A stretch of DNA of 64,000 nucleotides from Caenorhabditis remanei (lineage: Eukaryota > Nematoda > Chromadorea > Rhabditida > Rhabditidae). The stretch covers positions 1,798,001-1,862,000 of the forward strand of contig NC_071332.1 of assembly GCF_010183535.1 (NCBI RefSeq), given 5' to 3'. The first letter of the stretch is position 1. Each line of letters begins with the position of its first letter. The position numbers were made by a program, and so were the translations under genes. Positions 11,272 through 24,040 of the stretch are shown piece after piece. The notes under the pieces were generated by a model. It ran no database searches. It worked only from the letters and a program-made list of their open reading frames with translations, and was not told where the DNA came from.

Positions 11272-11815
11272 AAAGGAGGACTGAAGTCATATTTTTTTTA
11301 TTTCAGATTCTGATACTTCAGAAAATTCTGAACAACTTTCATCATTGGAGCATGTGCTAAAAATCGCTCTGAATGCCCTAAATTCACGTTTTTCCGGCTC
11401 AAAAGGAGCCTAGATGGAAGAGTTTTCCCACGCGAATTTCTCCCTCCGTGTAGTCCTCTCGGACTTTCTTTTTATTTCTCGATATTTCGTTTTCTTGCTT
11501 TTTTCAACAAAATTCCGTGTTTTTTTTCAATTTTTATTGTAAAAAAAGAAGAAAAAACACGAAAATTTGTTGAAAAAAGCAAGAAAACGAAAAATCGAGA
11601 AATAAAAAGAAATAATTTTGTCCGAGTGGACTACACGGGGACGAAAATACGCGTGGGAAAACTCTTCCACCTAGGCTCCTTTTGAGCCGGAAAAACGTGA
11701 ATTTAAGGCATTTAGTGCGATTTTTAGCACATGCTCCAATGATGAAAGTTGTTCAGAATTTTCTGAAGTATCAGAATCTGAAATAAAAAATATGACTTCA
11801 GTCCTCCTTTGAAAA
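11272..11815. repeat. 544-bp hairpin (foldback) element
   Basis: Left arm runs AAAGGAGGACTGAAGTCATA and the right end mirrors it (TATGACTTCAGTCCTCCTTT). Matching inner pairs include CATCATTGGAGCATGTGC with its complement near 11733, TTTTGAGCC, GTGGAAGAGTTTTCCCACGCG and GTAGTCCTCTCGGAC. The loop near 11540 is A/T-rich. Related copies lie at 14703-15118 and 60775-61092, with fragments in ZIP intron 2. Confidence 0.85.
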
Positions 11816-12027
11816 CGACACATTTTGCAGCTAGCACGTTTTGAAACCGGTTATTTCGATAACTTTAGGAAAAAGTTACATAAATCACTTTTTTGTCGCT
11901 TTAAAATTCTCTAATTGCGAAATTTCTCAGCTTTAAAACATCCCGGTTTCAAAGTGTGCTGAATTCCGCGAATAACTTTTTCGGTTTTAAAACCGTCTTG
12001 GTGTCGAATTTCGGAATCTAATACTTG

Positions 12028-13086
12028 TAACACAGGTAAAGTGCGCTTCAACCGTATGCGGATGGACCAGGTTTCTGGTCCGTAACTGATCCGTTACGGC
12101 TATTTTCACGACTGGCCAGTCGCGTACGGTCCGTTTCCAAAAATCGGGAACGGATAGAATACGGCTCTGTACTTTTGCGCAGAAACGCAATTGCCTCGCA
12201 CGCGGATGCTATACGGATTCGCGTACGGATCCGTTACCGATGGCTGAGGTCTGAGGGACTAAAGACTGCACCCTCTTCCATCTAATTTTTTCTTGCTGAA
12301 TTATTTATTTTTCTTGTTTGTTTTCTAATTTTGAGCTTTTTTCATTTGCGATCGTTCAAAATCTTGGTTTAAAAAATTTTACTCGCATGAGGATTGCATC
12401 AGAAGCCGTCGATACATTTGACTTTCCATGGAATTATCCTAAATTTATTACTTTTCAGAAAATGATTAACGGCGACAGAAGGAAAAGATGGACGTTCGTG
12501 CTTCCGCCAGCTGCATAAAATGGATAAACGACTAACAATGGAAGTAAGTATCGCCAATACCAAATAATATTTTAATCAATTTTTTTCAGAATTTCGGCAG
12601 TTAACGAGGGAAATGGTGCAGAGTTCGAATGGAACAATACGGTAAAAGGAGCTACAAAATTGTACCGTACTCTCAATATTCCGATTTCAGGGGTACAAGA
12701 ACGGTCAAATCAGAAGTCATCCGCCGTCTCCGTCCCAGATTCGAACCTATTTTTGTGAACCTAATTATCCCAATGTTATGTGATTTTTACGTATTTATTT
12801 ATGTATTAATCATGTATTTATGTATTAAATGTTATCTTTTTCAGAATAAACAAAATAAAATATCCATGTTGTATGGTTTGACTGGAAAAACCGGGGTTTT
12901 GTAGTAAATGAGAACAAGAATAGAAGGGAGGAAGCGCTCGCCGTTACATTCTCTCCGTTCGCGATCCGATCCGTTACTGATCGCATACGGACCCACATAT
13001 GATTCCTATGCGGACCGCGCGCGACTTGCGGTACATCCGTAACGGGTCGTTCGCGACTCACCTGTGAACAAACTTCCAGTGTTACA
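12028..13086. repeat. Possible ~1-kb element with GC-rich inverted ends
   Basis: Both ends share GC-rich sequence in opposite orientation: CACAGGT, GATCCGTTAC and CCGTTACGG-type words at 12015-12245 and 12940-13086, standing out from the AT-rich surroundings. The interior has exon-like signals (TTTTCAG at about 12460, GTAAGT at 12545, TTTTTTTCAG at 12591), but every frame across them stops, so I do not call a gene. The exact borders are not determined. Confidence 0.35.
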
Positions 13087-14104
13087 TGTTACCTATCCAA
13101 AAATACACAAATTTATCGGACTTTACGGTTTTTGCGGATATTCAAAATGTCTCGGTTTCAAAATGTATTGGTTTCAAACCGTATTAGTTTTGAAACGTCC
13201 CAATTTTGAAATTGAGTGTTTCAGAACTTTTTGAGCCAAAGTAGCCTTTCTCCGCTTTTAAAATCGAAGGTTTCGCAATCAACACAGTAATTTTGAAATC
13301 CTTATATCTCATCTAATTTTAACTATTTCCAAAATTCGACTACAGTTTCAGAATCCTCACGTCTTCAGCTTTCTAGCCATATCAATTTCTTTCAAGAACT
13401 TCCAAAAATGACGTGACTTCTAACAATGTGTATTGTTCGAAATGAAATTTGACACCATTCGCATATTATTTCGGTCCTCTTCCGGAATAAGAAGGTCAAA
13501 GAACTTCAGGAAAAAATTTGATCCCGGAAAAGATGTCCAAATTGAGTTTTCCGTGTCGAAACTCCAAGACGGACGAAGAAAAAAAAGAAGAAGAGTGAAG
13601 ACGAAGGAAGGAGCAAAATTTGTTTGATTGGGCGGGGTCCCTCTCCCCAAACTTGTTTCAGGGAGGGGGGGGGAGGGGGGCAATTTAGAGAAATGTGGGT
13701 TTTGAATGAAATAAGGCGATGGGAGTAGAGTTGAAAAGAAGAAAAAGTGTGTTCAGGTTGGAATGAGTGACTCGTTTCTTCTTTTTTTGAGTTTTTAGAG
13801 ATGGAACAGGAACCGAAGGAAGAAGCGGCACGGGAAGGAAGAGAGTGGTGACGAAGATCCGGTCGGGGTTATGAGAAATGGACGTCTGGTGTCAAAATAG
13901 CTGGAAATAAGTGATAAGGGTGACGTTTTATTTTTGAGCAAAAATTTTGAGGATCCAAGACTAAACCCTGACAAACTATTTTTAGGTTTTATCTTTTGGG
14001 AGTAATGCGATGATGAATATTAGCACGACACGTTTCTTGCAACCGCGCTCTACCGAAACCGAAGAAAATTGAGTGTGAAATTGAGAGACATTTAGATCAG
14101 AGAT
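13087..14104. other. Gene-free; degenerate dispersed repeats
   Basis: Positions 13140-13260 contain several copies of the word TTTTGAAAC alternating with TTGGTTTCAAA, a loose repeat also seen at 16450, 20365-20670 and 29590-29680. Positions 13290-13420 hold one GAATCCTCACGTCTTCAGC copy. A G-run (GGGAGGGGGGGGGAGGGGGG) is at about 13661-13680. No gene is supported. Confidence 0.5.
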
Positions 14105-14509
14105 GTTGGGAAGTGAAAATTTTCTTATCCGGATGTCGGAAGTCGGAAGTTGGAAGTGATTTTTCTTATCCGGAAGTCGGAAGTCGGAAGTCGGAAGTAG
14201 AAAACACCCGGAAGTCGGAAGTCGGTATTAGATTTTTTCGCAAAGATTCAAAAACTCCTAGAAAAAGTTCATAAAACTGGCGAAAATCAGTGAAAAATTA
14301 GTTTTTGGCTGAAGAAAAGCCTATTTTCTGTCCTTTTAGACCATTTTTCCATGTATTTCTGCGAAATTTACTTTTCCGAAATTTCACCGTTATGTAATGA
14401 CAGAAGTCGGAAGTAAAATTCCTTATCCGGAAGTCGGAAGTCGGAAGTCGGAAGTGAAATTTCTTATCCGGAAGTCGGAAGTCGGAAGTCGGAAGTCGGA
14501 ATTCCCAAC
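14105..14509. repeat. CGGAAGT-repeat element, copy 1
   Basis: A ~400-bp unit bounded by GTTGGGAA (14105-14112) and its complement TTCCCAAC (14502-14509). Both flanks are arrays of the 7-mer CGGAAGT, often preceded by CTTATC. The ~180-bp core (TTTTTGGCTGAAGAAAAGCC, TTCTGTCCTTTTAGACC) is shared with the second copy at 57243-57608. The 7-mer is not the nematode telomere repeat. Confidence 0.8.
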
Positions 14510-14702
14510 AACACTGATTTAGATTCAAGAGCATTTCGGTGGAGCGCAGTTGTAAGAACTGTGTTGAGCTAATATATTAAAATGAAGCTCTTGAAATTCT
14601 CTACAAAATATGCATTCTTTGAAAAAATTAAATTTGACAGGTGTGATGGGAATTCGACAGTAAAGTGGTATAAGAATTTAAGATTTTAAGTTTCAGAAAC
14701 CC

Positions 14703-15118
14703 TTTAAAGGAGGATTGAAGTCATATTTTTTATTTCAGATTATGATACTTCTGAAAATTCTAAGCAACTTTCATCATTGGAGCATGTGCTAAAAATCGCT
14801 CTAAACGCCCTAAATTCACATTTTCCCGACTCAAAAGGAGCCGGGAAAACGGTGGAAGAGTTTTCCCACGCGAATTTTTGCCACGTGTAGTCCTCTCGGA
14901 CAAAATTATTTCTTTTTATTTCTCGATTTCTTGCTTTTTTCAACAAATTTTCGCGTTTTTTCTTCTTTTTTTACGATATAAATTGAAAAAAACACGAAAT
15001 TTTGAAAACGAGAAACCGAGAAATTAAAAAAAATCATTTTGTCCGAGAGGACTACACGGGGTCAAAATTTCGCGTGGGAAAACTCTTCCTCCTAGGCTCC
15101 TTTTGAGCCGGGAAAATT
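14703..15118. repeat. Hairpin element, truncated copy of the 11272 family
   Basis: Begins with AAAGGAGGATTGAAGTCATA and reads through CATCATTGGAGCATGTGC, TCAAAAGGAGCC and GTGGAAGAGTTTTCCCACGCG, then folds back with GTCCGAGAGGACTACACGGG, CGTGGGAAAACTCTTCC and CTTTTGAGCCGGGAAAA. The right arm stops short of the outer terminus, so the copy is truncated there. Confidence 0.8.
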
Positions 15119-17684
15119 GGGAATTTTTGAGAATAAAAGCAAGAAAACTGTATTTTTAATAAGAAAAATGGTAAATATCCACTATTTTTACATTTATTCC
15201 TATTTTTGACATAAAAACCAAAAAACGGTGTTTCTACTTTAAAAAGGTCTTCAAAACTTTATTTTTGTAGCGCTGGAACTTTGAAGTCACAAAATTCATC
15301 AGCTAATATTATTTTTGTCCACATCATTTTGTAGAAAATTTCAAGACCTTCCGTTTGGTATATTTATCAAAACAAGCAGATAGCTTAGAAAAAAGATATG
15401 CGGTTTTTAGGTAAGTCTGCTGGATTTCGGGGTGAAATTCAAAACTAGAATGTCTAAAAGAAGAGAAATAGAAGCGTAGAGACGACTCCGCCTAAATGAA
15501 GGTAATTAAAATCTGGACGGAAGCTTAGAGGGGGAACTTCCAGGATTTTGAAAAATCTTTGAAACTTTGCTTTCGTATAGAAAGACAAAATTTTCAGAAC
15601 AAAGAAAAGAATAAAGTGCGTATGGACTATATAGCTTCACCAGATTTAATTTTAGTAGTGATGTCTGTCTGTCTGCCAGTCTAGATGTCCATCTGGGACT
15701 ACTGTAGTGTGAAGAGCTCACATGGGTCAAAAATGTCAGAGATTCAGATGCTTGAAAACAAAACAACACAAAGCGGAACTCTCATGTCGGCGCAGTATAA
15801 AATAGTATACAATAAATATGTTGTTGTCTTTCATATTCTGGATTCCTTTTAGTTCCTGTCAAAAAAATTATTCTTTATTCTGTTTTTCCAAAAGAGTTAC
15901 CACTAGGATGTTTAGGAGCCGGGAAAAAAGAAACGAATTATCTTCACTGCAAAAAAGATGGAAGGATATTTTGGGAAGAGAGACTTATTTAATGGTCACG
16001 AATTTAGAATCAGATGAAGCTGTGAATCTGAATCTGTCTGAAAAAACAAAAATGCTTACGTGGCATAGCAGATTCAGTCGAATGATAATTAGGGGAGGAA
16101 CAAGAAGCAAAAGAAGCAAGACACATATTTTTGAGGTGCGCCGACGTCGTCGTTTTGTTGAAAAACGAAAGAAAACAAGACGTCGAAACCCCTCCTCAAA
16201 TAAATACACGTGACAATCAAAGAGCAATTGTGGTGACCCCCGACTTTTCGAGGGGAGAATGTTGCTGACATATAAAAGATCACTTATTTTTTTTGGAAAA
16301 TGTTGTTTTTAAGTTTCTAGGTGCTTTTTGCGTTTATTAAGGGTTCAAGTTTGAGCAGAGCATTTTGCTGGCCTAGGTTTTTTAGTTATGTATTCTTTCG
16401 TGTTTTCCTCTTCAAGACTGGGACTGGATTTTGGTTCCAAGACGTTTAGAAATCAACTTGGAATAGGGACGTTTCAAAACTAGGACGGTTTGAAACCGGA
16501 TAAACAGGACCCACCCAAAAAAACGCACGAACATTGACACGTTTTTCATCATATTTTCCGACGGTAATGAGTTTATCAGTCTTATTCAGTTATTTACTTA
16601 CGTACATTCACATAATTATTCTGAAACATGATATAAATATCTGAAAATAATAGACTTTAGGAAAGAAATCTCAAAAGTTGCAGCCAAAATTGCAGCAACT
16701 GCATTCAGAAGTGCTATATAAGGGAAAATGGTAAATTAAGTCAATTTTAATCAAAAATAGAGCGTTTTTATATTGATAACTTTTTTGACTAATCATAAGA
16801 TACTAACTCTCAAAAATAGAAAGAAAATAGAAGCCATTACCAAATGTTTTTTAAAAGTCAAAAACAAGAATACCCTTACGGATTATATCTTGTGAAGAAG
16901 CCCTTTCTTGGTATATCAATAATGACTTCTATTTTCGGAAAATCACTTTTACTAGGAAGTAAAAAAGTATAATCCCCTAGACCTGTGACTAAAAACCACT
17001 CAAAAAAGAAACCGACGGAATCCGTTAACAGCTACTGATAAAATATTCAAGGTGTTAGTGATGACGATGCAGTCATACGAAAACATGTTTCGAACAGAAT
17101 TCGTTTAGAAGAAAAAAGAGGAAAAAAGGTTTCTTTTTTCTTCGTTTTTTTTCACACAGAGATTAATTGAATTGACCGAAACAAAATTTTATTTGGGTAT
17201 TTTTTTTTCATTTTCTAATCGTGCAGTTTCCGTGCGAAATTGAAAAAAAGAAAACCGCAATAAGGATAGTAGGCGTCCATATTTATAGTACCCCTCTTAA
17301 ACCAAGGATCTCCAAAAAGAAATGAAATCATTGACACCGGATAATCACACTATTTAGTTGTAGAGACTCCTGGAAATATTGGGAACACATCATTTGCTGA
17401 GATGACGAATCCACAGGAACGATAAGTCGTGTCTTAAAATAGCAAGTGAACAAAACAAGGGGAGGAATAAGGCGCGTGAAGATTCGAAAATTTGATTTGC
17501 AGACAATAAAAATGAAGAAGAAAAAAGGAGAAGAGGTGGTGATGGATAACGGGGAAGGAATCTATGAACTTTACTTTTTGAAGCAAACCGGCTTTTTTTA
17601 GAAACGGTTCTTGGAAAGTTATAGTTCTAAAAAGGAAATGTTTCCAGTTGCCAATTATACCCAAATTTGTATGTCATGTAGACC
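15119..17684. other. Gene-free stretch
   Basis: An open frame at 15818-16213 on the plus strand begins with a hydrophobic stretch but has no splice partners or recognisable family, and the frame is rich in Lys/Arg from purine bias. I do not call it. Otherwise AT-rich sequence with no structure I can name. Confidence 0.45.
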
Positions 17685-18125
17685 AAATCTAGCTCTCTAT
17701 TTTTGTAGTTGACAACTTTTTGATAGCTCTTATAGCTTTTGAGATATGACCGTCTGAAATCGGGAGGTTAGAGTGCAAGAGAGCGAAGAGAAGCGAGAGT
17801 GTCTGACTTCTCTGCGTCTCTTCATCAAGTTCATATCTTGAACCGTCACTCCTCAGAAGCTATCAGAGCTATCAAAAAGTTTAAAACTAGAAAAAATGTG
17901 AAATGTTATGCAGATCATTTTTGTAGTTGACAACTTTTTGATAGCTCTTCTAGCTTTCGAGATATGCGCCATCAAAGTTAAGGGTAGAGGAAAAGAGACG
18001 CAGAGAAGCGAGAGTGTCTGACTTCTCTGCGTTTTATGGCTCCCCCTGCTACACTGACTTTGAAAGCGCATATCTCAAAACTTAGAGGAGATATGAAAAA
18101 GTTGTCAACTACAAAAATAGAGATC
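17685..18125. repeat. Two hairpin-repeat copies (CTTCTCTGCG family)
   Basis: Two units in tandem: TATTTTTGTAGTTGACAAC at 17699 and TTTTTGTAGTTGACAACT at 17919. Each is followed by GAGATATG, a GAGAAGCGAGAGTGTCTGAC/CTTCTCTGCG core and an inverted right arm with GTCAACTACAAAAATAGAG at 18102-18120. Confidence 0.75.
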
Positions 18126-18949
18126 TTGATAAGGCCTACCACTTTTGACAGATTAAGAAATTCCTCGGTACCGTACTACACGATAAATAACAAAATTTAA
18201 AAAAAAAACGCTAAGTACGCAATTTTTGTTGGTACTGTACCAGTGATCAAGAAATCGCCAATCAGACTTGCTACCGGTTAGGCCAACAGCAGAGTCCAGA
18301 AAAATCTCAATGACATCACTCTCAACTCCTTCCACTACCCAAAAAAAAACCCCAGAATAGTTTGTAATAGTAGTGAATTTGAAAAGAAGGAGGAGAAGAA
18401 GAACATGAGGAGAACTCGTAGGGCAACAACACGAGACATTGTTGCCTTCTTTTCAAATTGGGTTTGGGTTATACTTGTGCACCGAAAGAAAGATTTGTTT
18501 GGGAAGAGGAGGAGAGTCGATCGAAATGACCACAAATGTATCACATTACTAGAAGACAAAAAAATTGTAGAGTCTTGAGTGGATTTGAGTGGTGAAAAGG
18601 AGAAAAGTACCAAATTTCAAAAAGGAGCGAGTGTTCGAATTTCAGATAAAATGCGATAAGAAATGGGATACTAATGCGTGTGTTTTGGTGTGCATTGTGC
18701 ACTTGAGAGGGTATTCAATTCATTTCTGCAGATGAGTCCCCGAAAATGTTCTTTTTGTTTAAAAATAGCTGTCTTAGAATAGAAAAAGTGTTTTTTCGAA
18801 ATAAGTATCTATGTAGGTTTCAAAGATGCGTGTCTTCCAAGAGGTTAGAGAATCGTGGGTCATGAGAACGCTTCAAAATTTGGGGAGTACTGTACCATAA
18901 AAAAACTTTAACAAGGCCAAATTTAATACAATTCCATAGAGCAAGTCAG
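18126..18949. other. Gene-free stretch
   Basis: No supported gene. An open minus-strand frame at 18335-18613 falls in sequence without splice logic or known family features. Confidence 0.4.
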
Positions 18950-19395
18950 GATCTACATTTTTGTAGTTCACCATTTTCCGATAGCTCTTTACGTTTTCGA
19001 GATATGCGCGTTTAAAGTTGGGCGACTGGTGAGAGTGCGAAAGAGACGCAGATAAGTCAGATATTCTAACTTCTCTGTGCTCTCTACCCCTCACCCTAAT
19101 CTTTCAAGGCGCATATCTCGGTAGGGTAAAGAGCTATAAAAAAGTTGTCAACTACAAAAATGTAGAGCATGAAATTTTACAAATTTTTATAGTTGAAAAA
19201 TTTTTGATGGCCTCGCTAGGTTTGGTGATATACCGTTATGAACACCGGCCACCAAAACAAGAGACGCAGGGAAGTCAGATACTCTAGCTTCTCTGCGCTC
19301 TCTCCGCCTCTCTATAGGACTTTGACCGCTCGTATCTCAAAATCTAGTAAAGTTATCGAGAAATTGTCAACTACAAAAATAAAGATCTAGGTTTG
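18950..19395. repeat. Two hairpin-repeat copies (CTTCTCTGCG family)
   Basis: First unit has CTACATTTTTGTAGTTCACC at 18953 with its inverted partner GTTGTCAACTACAAAAATG near 19145. The second unit begins around 19180 and closes with TTGTCAACTACAAAAATAAA at 19365-19384. The CGCAGATAAG/CTTCTCTG core lies between the arms of each. Confidence 0.75.
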
Positions 19396-21364
19396 ATCTA
19401 CTCATCCAATGTAATATCGGAAATGTTAGCGTTGTCAAAGTTGAGCAAATTTAAGTTCGGATCGTTATACGTGCAAAAACGTTCATCACAGAAACATAGA
19501 ATAACAAAATTGTATTAGCAAATTATGTCTGGATAACAAGGTTACATGCAAGATAATTTAATTTCAAAAAAATTGGTCAGAAAAGGGATCCTTACGATTT
19601 TTAACCTCCTAACCTCGGATTTTCATAAAAATCTAATCCTAGGCTCCAGTACAGTAACCTTCCAAATTTTTCCGAATTCTGTTTTCCAGAGAAACTTGAT
19701 CTCTGTCTAAACGCCCGCCAAGGTAATCATCGCGTGTCTGAACTATATTAAACTGATCTCCTAGAAATAAGACCAAGTTTTATTTCAACACGTGAGATGA
19801 GTGAGAGCTCTCCCAAAAATAGGAGTGGACCAAAAGGAAGAACCACTTCTGAAGTCGTCGTCGTCGGGGATGCTGTAACGTGTTCAATAAACACCGCGCC
19901 ACACAAATCCGGACGTGAGAATTTCGGCAAAAGAAAGGCTCCTCGAATGCGCGCCTCGAATTTGCATTTTAAATTGTGCCACTCGGCTAGAGAGTGTGGA
20001 AAACGGTGGAGACGCAGACGTGGGACATTGTTGTGATTCTGATGAAAACGGCAAGAAATAGATGGGAGAGGGAAGAGTCATTGATGATGACTGGAACAGG
20101 ATCGGGGATGGCGAATTCCTGGGAAAGGAGGAGAAGACGGTTGTGAAATTCGTCATGTGGGAGTTCCGGAAGTTTCTGGACGATGAGTTTTTATATTTGC
20201 TGAGCAGCGACTCAAAACGTCTTCAATCTTACTAGATCGCTTCTAAAGTAGACTGGGTTGGAAGAACTTTTATCAAGCAGATGACCGAGCAACCCAAAAT
20301 TTTTAGAAATTAGTCCCTCATGTATTTGATGAATGTCACCGCCAACGTAGTTACAGCAAAACGCTCTGGAGACGTTCCGAAATCAGGACATTTCAAAACT
20401 AGGACACTTTAAAACCGTGACATTTCGAAACCAAAATGCTGATAACCGCATTTAAAGTTTCACTATTTTGAGGTCCATTATGAACTGCTGAGCTCAGAAT
20501 TTCGTGTCTTGGATCAGGGACGTTTTAAAACCGAGACACTTTGAAACTGAAAAATTTCGGGAACAAGAAGCCAATACTCTGAAACTAGGACACTTAATAA
20601 CCAAGACGTTTTGAAACACGCTTCGAAATTATGCGGATTTACAACTCATTGGCTCAAAGACGTTTGGAAACCGAGACACCTCACAACTACCAGGACTGTG
20701 GCCTAGTTTTCAGGGCATTTGGTCTTCTAGACCATCTCAAAAAACTCAACTCAAGGGAAACTGATTTCTGGACGGAAAAAAAGACGGAAAACACGAAAGT
20801 ATGTGTTCGCCTCTTCTCAATTCCAACAGACCAAATGAGGCCCCCCTCTCTCACTCAGTTTGTGTCATTTCAGACATCTATTCAATGTGTGTGTGTTGTT
20901 TTTTTTAGCCTTTTGATTAGCTAGTTTTATTTTATTCGTTCGCCATGATGAATAGAGGAGCTATCCTGAAAGGAGCCTCCCATTCACTGAAAAGAATGAA
21001 TTTCAGTCAAAAACACGAAACACCCGAATTTTTTCCTGGGAAGATAAGGGAGGGAAGAAAACTAGAAACATTTCGGATGTAGGCGAAGGAAGCAAAAAAG
21101 AAGACGTGAACTGAATGGAGGCCAGAGATTTGAGTTCTCCGGGGACGTCCTGCCCCACAACGTTTCGTCCCGATCTGTCAATGAGGTCGAGGAGTAAAAA
21201 AAAAGAAGGAAGCAAGGTTCAAACTTGCAAAAAAAAAATGTAAACCTTATGTTTTGTAGGTCTCGGATATTTGGAATTCTTAAAAATTTAAAGACGTAGA
21301 AATTGAGCTTCCTCACAGTGATGGAAGGAATAATCCTAAACCAATTTTATGTTGGCTGTGTAGA
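19396..21364. repeat. Gene-free stretch with TTTTGAAAC-type dispersed repeat
   Basis: From about 20365 to 20670 the words GGACATTTCAAAAC, GGACACTTTAAAACC, GGACGTTTTAAAACC and AGACGTTTTGAAACA occur at irregular spacing, forming a degenerate array. No gene is supported elsewhere in this interval. Confidence 0.45.
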
Positions 21365-21735
21365 TCAAACCTAGATCTCCATTTTTGTAGTTGACAATTT
21401 TTATTTTTTTTTGTAGTTGAAAAATTTACACGTGACGGTGATGGAAATTGTCCTACAGTCCCCAAATTTGTTGCGCATGTAGACCAAATCTAGCTCTCTA
21501 TTTTTGTAGTTGACAACTTTTTGATAGCTCTTCACGCTTTCGAGATACGAGCGTTTAAAGTTGGGCGACTGCAGGAGAGAGAGAGCGCGCAGAGAAGTCA
21601 GACACTCTAGCTTCTCTGCGTCCTATCGTTTTTTCCTCCTTCGTTATTTAACTTTACGCGTCCGTATCTCAAAAGCGTGAATAGCTATCAAAAAGTGGTC
21701 AACTACAAAAATGTAACTTTAGACTTTATCTACAT
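21365..21735. repeat. Hairpin-repeat copy (CTTCTCTGCG family)
   Basis: A short broken arm at 21375-21425 is followed by a complete unit. TATTTTTGTAGTTGACAACT at 21499-21518, GCGCAGAGAAGTCAGACACT and CTTCTCTGCG form the core, and AGTGGTCAACTACAAAAATG at 21693-21712 closes it. Confidence 0.75.
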
Positions 21736-23009
21736 AACTAATGCAAAAAACAGTTTGTGAGTTGATTCTGGATGTCACGGCGAGCTCTTAAAGATTGAAA
21801 ATTTTTACTCAAAAATCTTTTGAACAATATTGTTTTTATCTTCACCTCATAGCAGAAAACTTTAGAATTCATCAATATAAAATTTAGGATAATGTAACGT
21901 GCAACTTCTGGAAAAGGCGCAGAAATGAAGGCCTAACTTTCTCATGGCTTACTATGGCTAACAGACAAAAAAATTTTCTACTAAGTGCACGTTAGACCAT
22001 CCAATCAGCAAAACTTAATAACTTTTTTTGAGTCTAGACACAAACGGAATTCACAAAATAGGTAAACATACATATCTATCATCTCCTAACCTAAAAACAT
22101 ATGGGCGGTTTGAAAAATTCGGACACTCTGACATCTACGTTTTTTCCAGCTATTAATTATTCAAGAGTTCAACCAACTATAGTTTGGAAGAGTAACTCGG
22201 GGCAGTTCTCTCTCCTTTTCCCACTCCCAAAAATGACTGACAAATCACAAACAAATAAGCAAAGAAGGGGCAGCTGTAGTAAACACTCATTTGTATACTA
22301 TTTGACGGCTTCCGTTGTCTTAGGCACCGATTTATAAAGCGATGCGGGCTGGAATATATATTTCATCTCCGATTACAACAAATAAACGGATGGAATTGAG
22401 GAAAATTGAGTGACTCGCGACTGCAAATGACATGTATTTCTTTTCCCTTTTTTGAAAATGAGCTCTTTTTTGAAAAAGAGAAAAAATACTACGAATAATT
22501 TTTTCAGGATGGCTCATGGAAGGAGAAGGACCAACATGTTTTTCTCCTCCCATCTTTTTTTGAATATGCCTAACCAATTTTCCTTTCTTCATTCACATGA
22601 CCTTTCACTTTCTCCTTTCCCCGATTGACAGATAGATGTTCACCGGTGTTGCCGCCGCAAAAATTACTACAAACTGTTCTGATGGCTGCAGGAGGTTGAA
22701 CGAAAAGAAGAGAAAATCTCATATTACTTCCGTATCACACAATATCCTTAGGCCTTATCCCTTATCTTACGCAACAACAATGCGGGAGAAAAAATCGTGG
22801 AAACAAAGAAGACGAAAAAAAACTTTCTATGGAACCGGTCTGGGTTTTGAAAAAAGAAAAGTGTCCTTTTCATTGAAATTGGATTTGATAATAATAATAA
22901 TACTGTGAAAACTTGAAAGTCTTCCAAAAAATTGATTTTGCTGAAAAAGGGGGTCTGAAACACTTCCGTACTATGGGATTTATATTAATGTGGTAGAACT
23001 GTATCAGGG
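21736..23009. other. Gene-free stretch
   Basis: Short open frames exist at 22101-22337 and 22636-22908, but none has splice partners, a signal peptide or a recognisable motif. Nothing further is called. Confidence 0.4.
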
Positions 23010-23600
23010 CTTTATTTTGATATCTAAGAACTTTTTGAAAGCTTTTTCAGGTTTCGAGATATTCGCCTTTAAAGATACGTTACGAACGTAGAGGGGATGA
23101 CAGAGGGTGTATTTTGAAAAGTTGGTACCGTGCCAAAAACGTTTTCATGGTATAGATTTTAGATTTACTTTAAAGAGTAAATCTAGAGCTACATTTTTGT
23201 AGTTGACAAATTTTTGATAGCTTTTCTAGGTTTCGAGATATGAGCTTTTGGCGCAGCGCTACCAGATTGGAATTTGTTAAATGAACTTAAATTAATTCTA
23301 TAATTTTGTGGTTGAAAACTTCTTAGATACCAATCTCTAGTACTTGAGATCCTTTCTGGAAAGACAGCGACAGACGAGACGCAGACAGTCGGGCACTCTC
23401 GTTTCTCTGCGCCCTCCCTTTCTTCCTTCTCACACTCTATCGTCAATTTCAAAGGTGCATATCTCAAAAGCCTGCAGATCTTTCAAATAGTTGTCAACTA
23501 CAAAAATAATCTGCATAAAATTTTACAAATTTTGACAGTTTACAACATTTTGATATCTTTTCAACGTTTTGAGATATATCTCTTCAAAGTTTGACACCTT
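23010..23600. repeat. Hairpin-repeat copies (CTTCTCTGCG family), partly broken
   Basis: CTACATTTTTGTAGTTGACA at 23191, a diverged second arm, the core GAGACGCAGACAGTCGGGCA / GTTTCTCTGCG near 23370-23410, and the closing arm GTTGTCAACTACAAAAATAA at 23488-23507, followed by another left-arm fragment to 23600. Confidence 0.65.
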
Positions 23601-23994
23601 AAAAAAGCGAAGGGTAGAGAATGCAAGAATTCTTCTATAATTCCAAATATCAGACAAGGGACGGCGTTGTTTTTCCTTCTTCCTTTTTCCTGGCATCATT
23701 TTAAAGAGCTCCGGAACAGAAATGCTCTTGACGTCACAATATTAGCTGCATCAGCAATTCGTATTAATTGTTCAATAAATGAAGAATCTCATATTGGTCT
23801 CAAGGACACCCAGATCACAACCATTGTTATGTAAATGTAGTAATTTCTCCGTTTTAATTGACCAGGAAATAAAAAGAAACTACACGTTTCCCTCTCAAGC
23901 TGTAAAAAATAATCGAAGGGGGGTCTTTTCACTCAGAAAAATACAAACTGCGGTGTAACTAGGCGGGCCTCCTCGCGCACCGCGGGAGAAACGA

Positions 23995-24001
23995 TATAAA
24001 A
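23995..24001 (+). promoter_or_regulatory. TATA-like box of the collagen gene
   Basis: TATAAAA lies 40 bases before the collagen ATG at 24041, in a locally GC-rich stretch. Position and sequence fit a core promoter with a very short 5' UTR; inferred from sequence only. Confidence 0.5.
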
Positions 24002-24040
24002 AGAGACAGGTTGCGGGGGTGAGATGGAAATAAGGCAGCC

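Noticed and set aside
12700..12800. GGTTCGAATC on the minus strand near 12738 as a tRNA B box
   Set aside because: No matching A box, acceptor stem or anticodon arm can be built around it.
14105..14509. CGGAAGT arrays as interstitial telomere repeat
   Set aside because: The nematode telomere repeat is TTAGGC; the 7-mer differs and flanks a defined core found twice.
15818..16213. 131-codon plus-strand frame with a hydrophobic start
   Set aside because: No splice sites, family motif or codon bias; Lys/Arg richness follows from purine-rich DNA.
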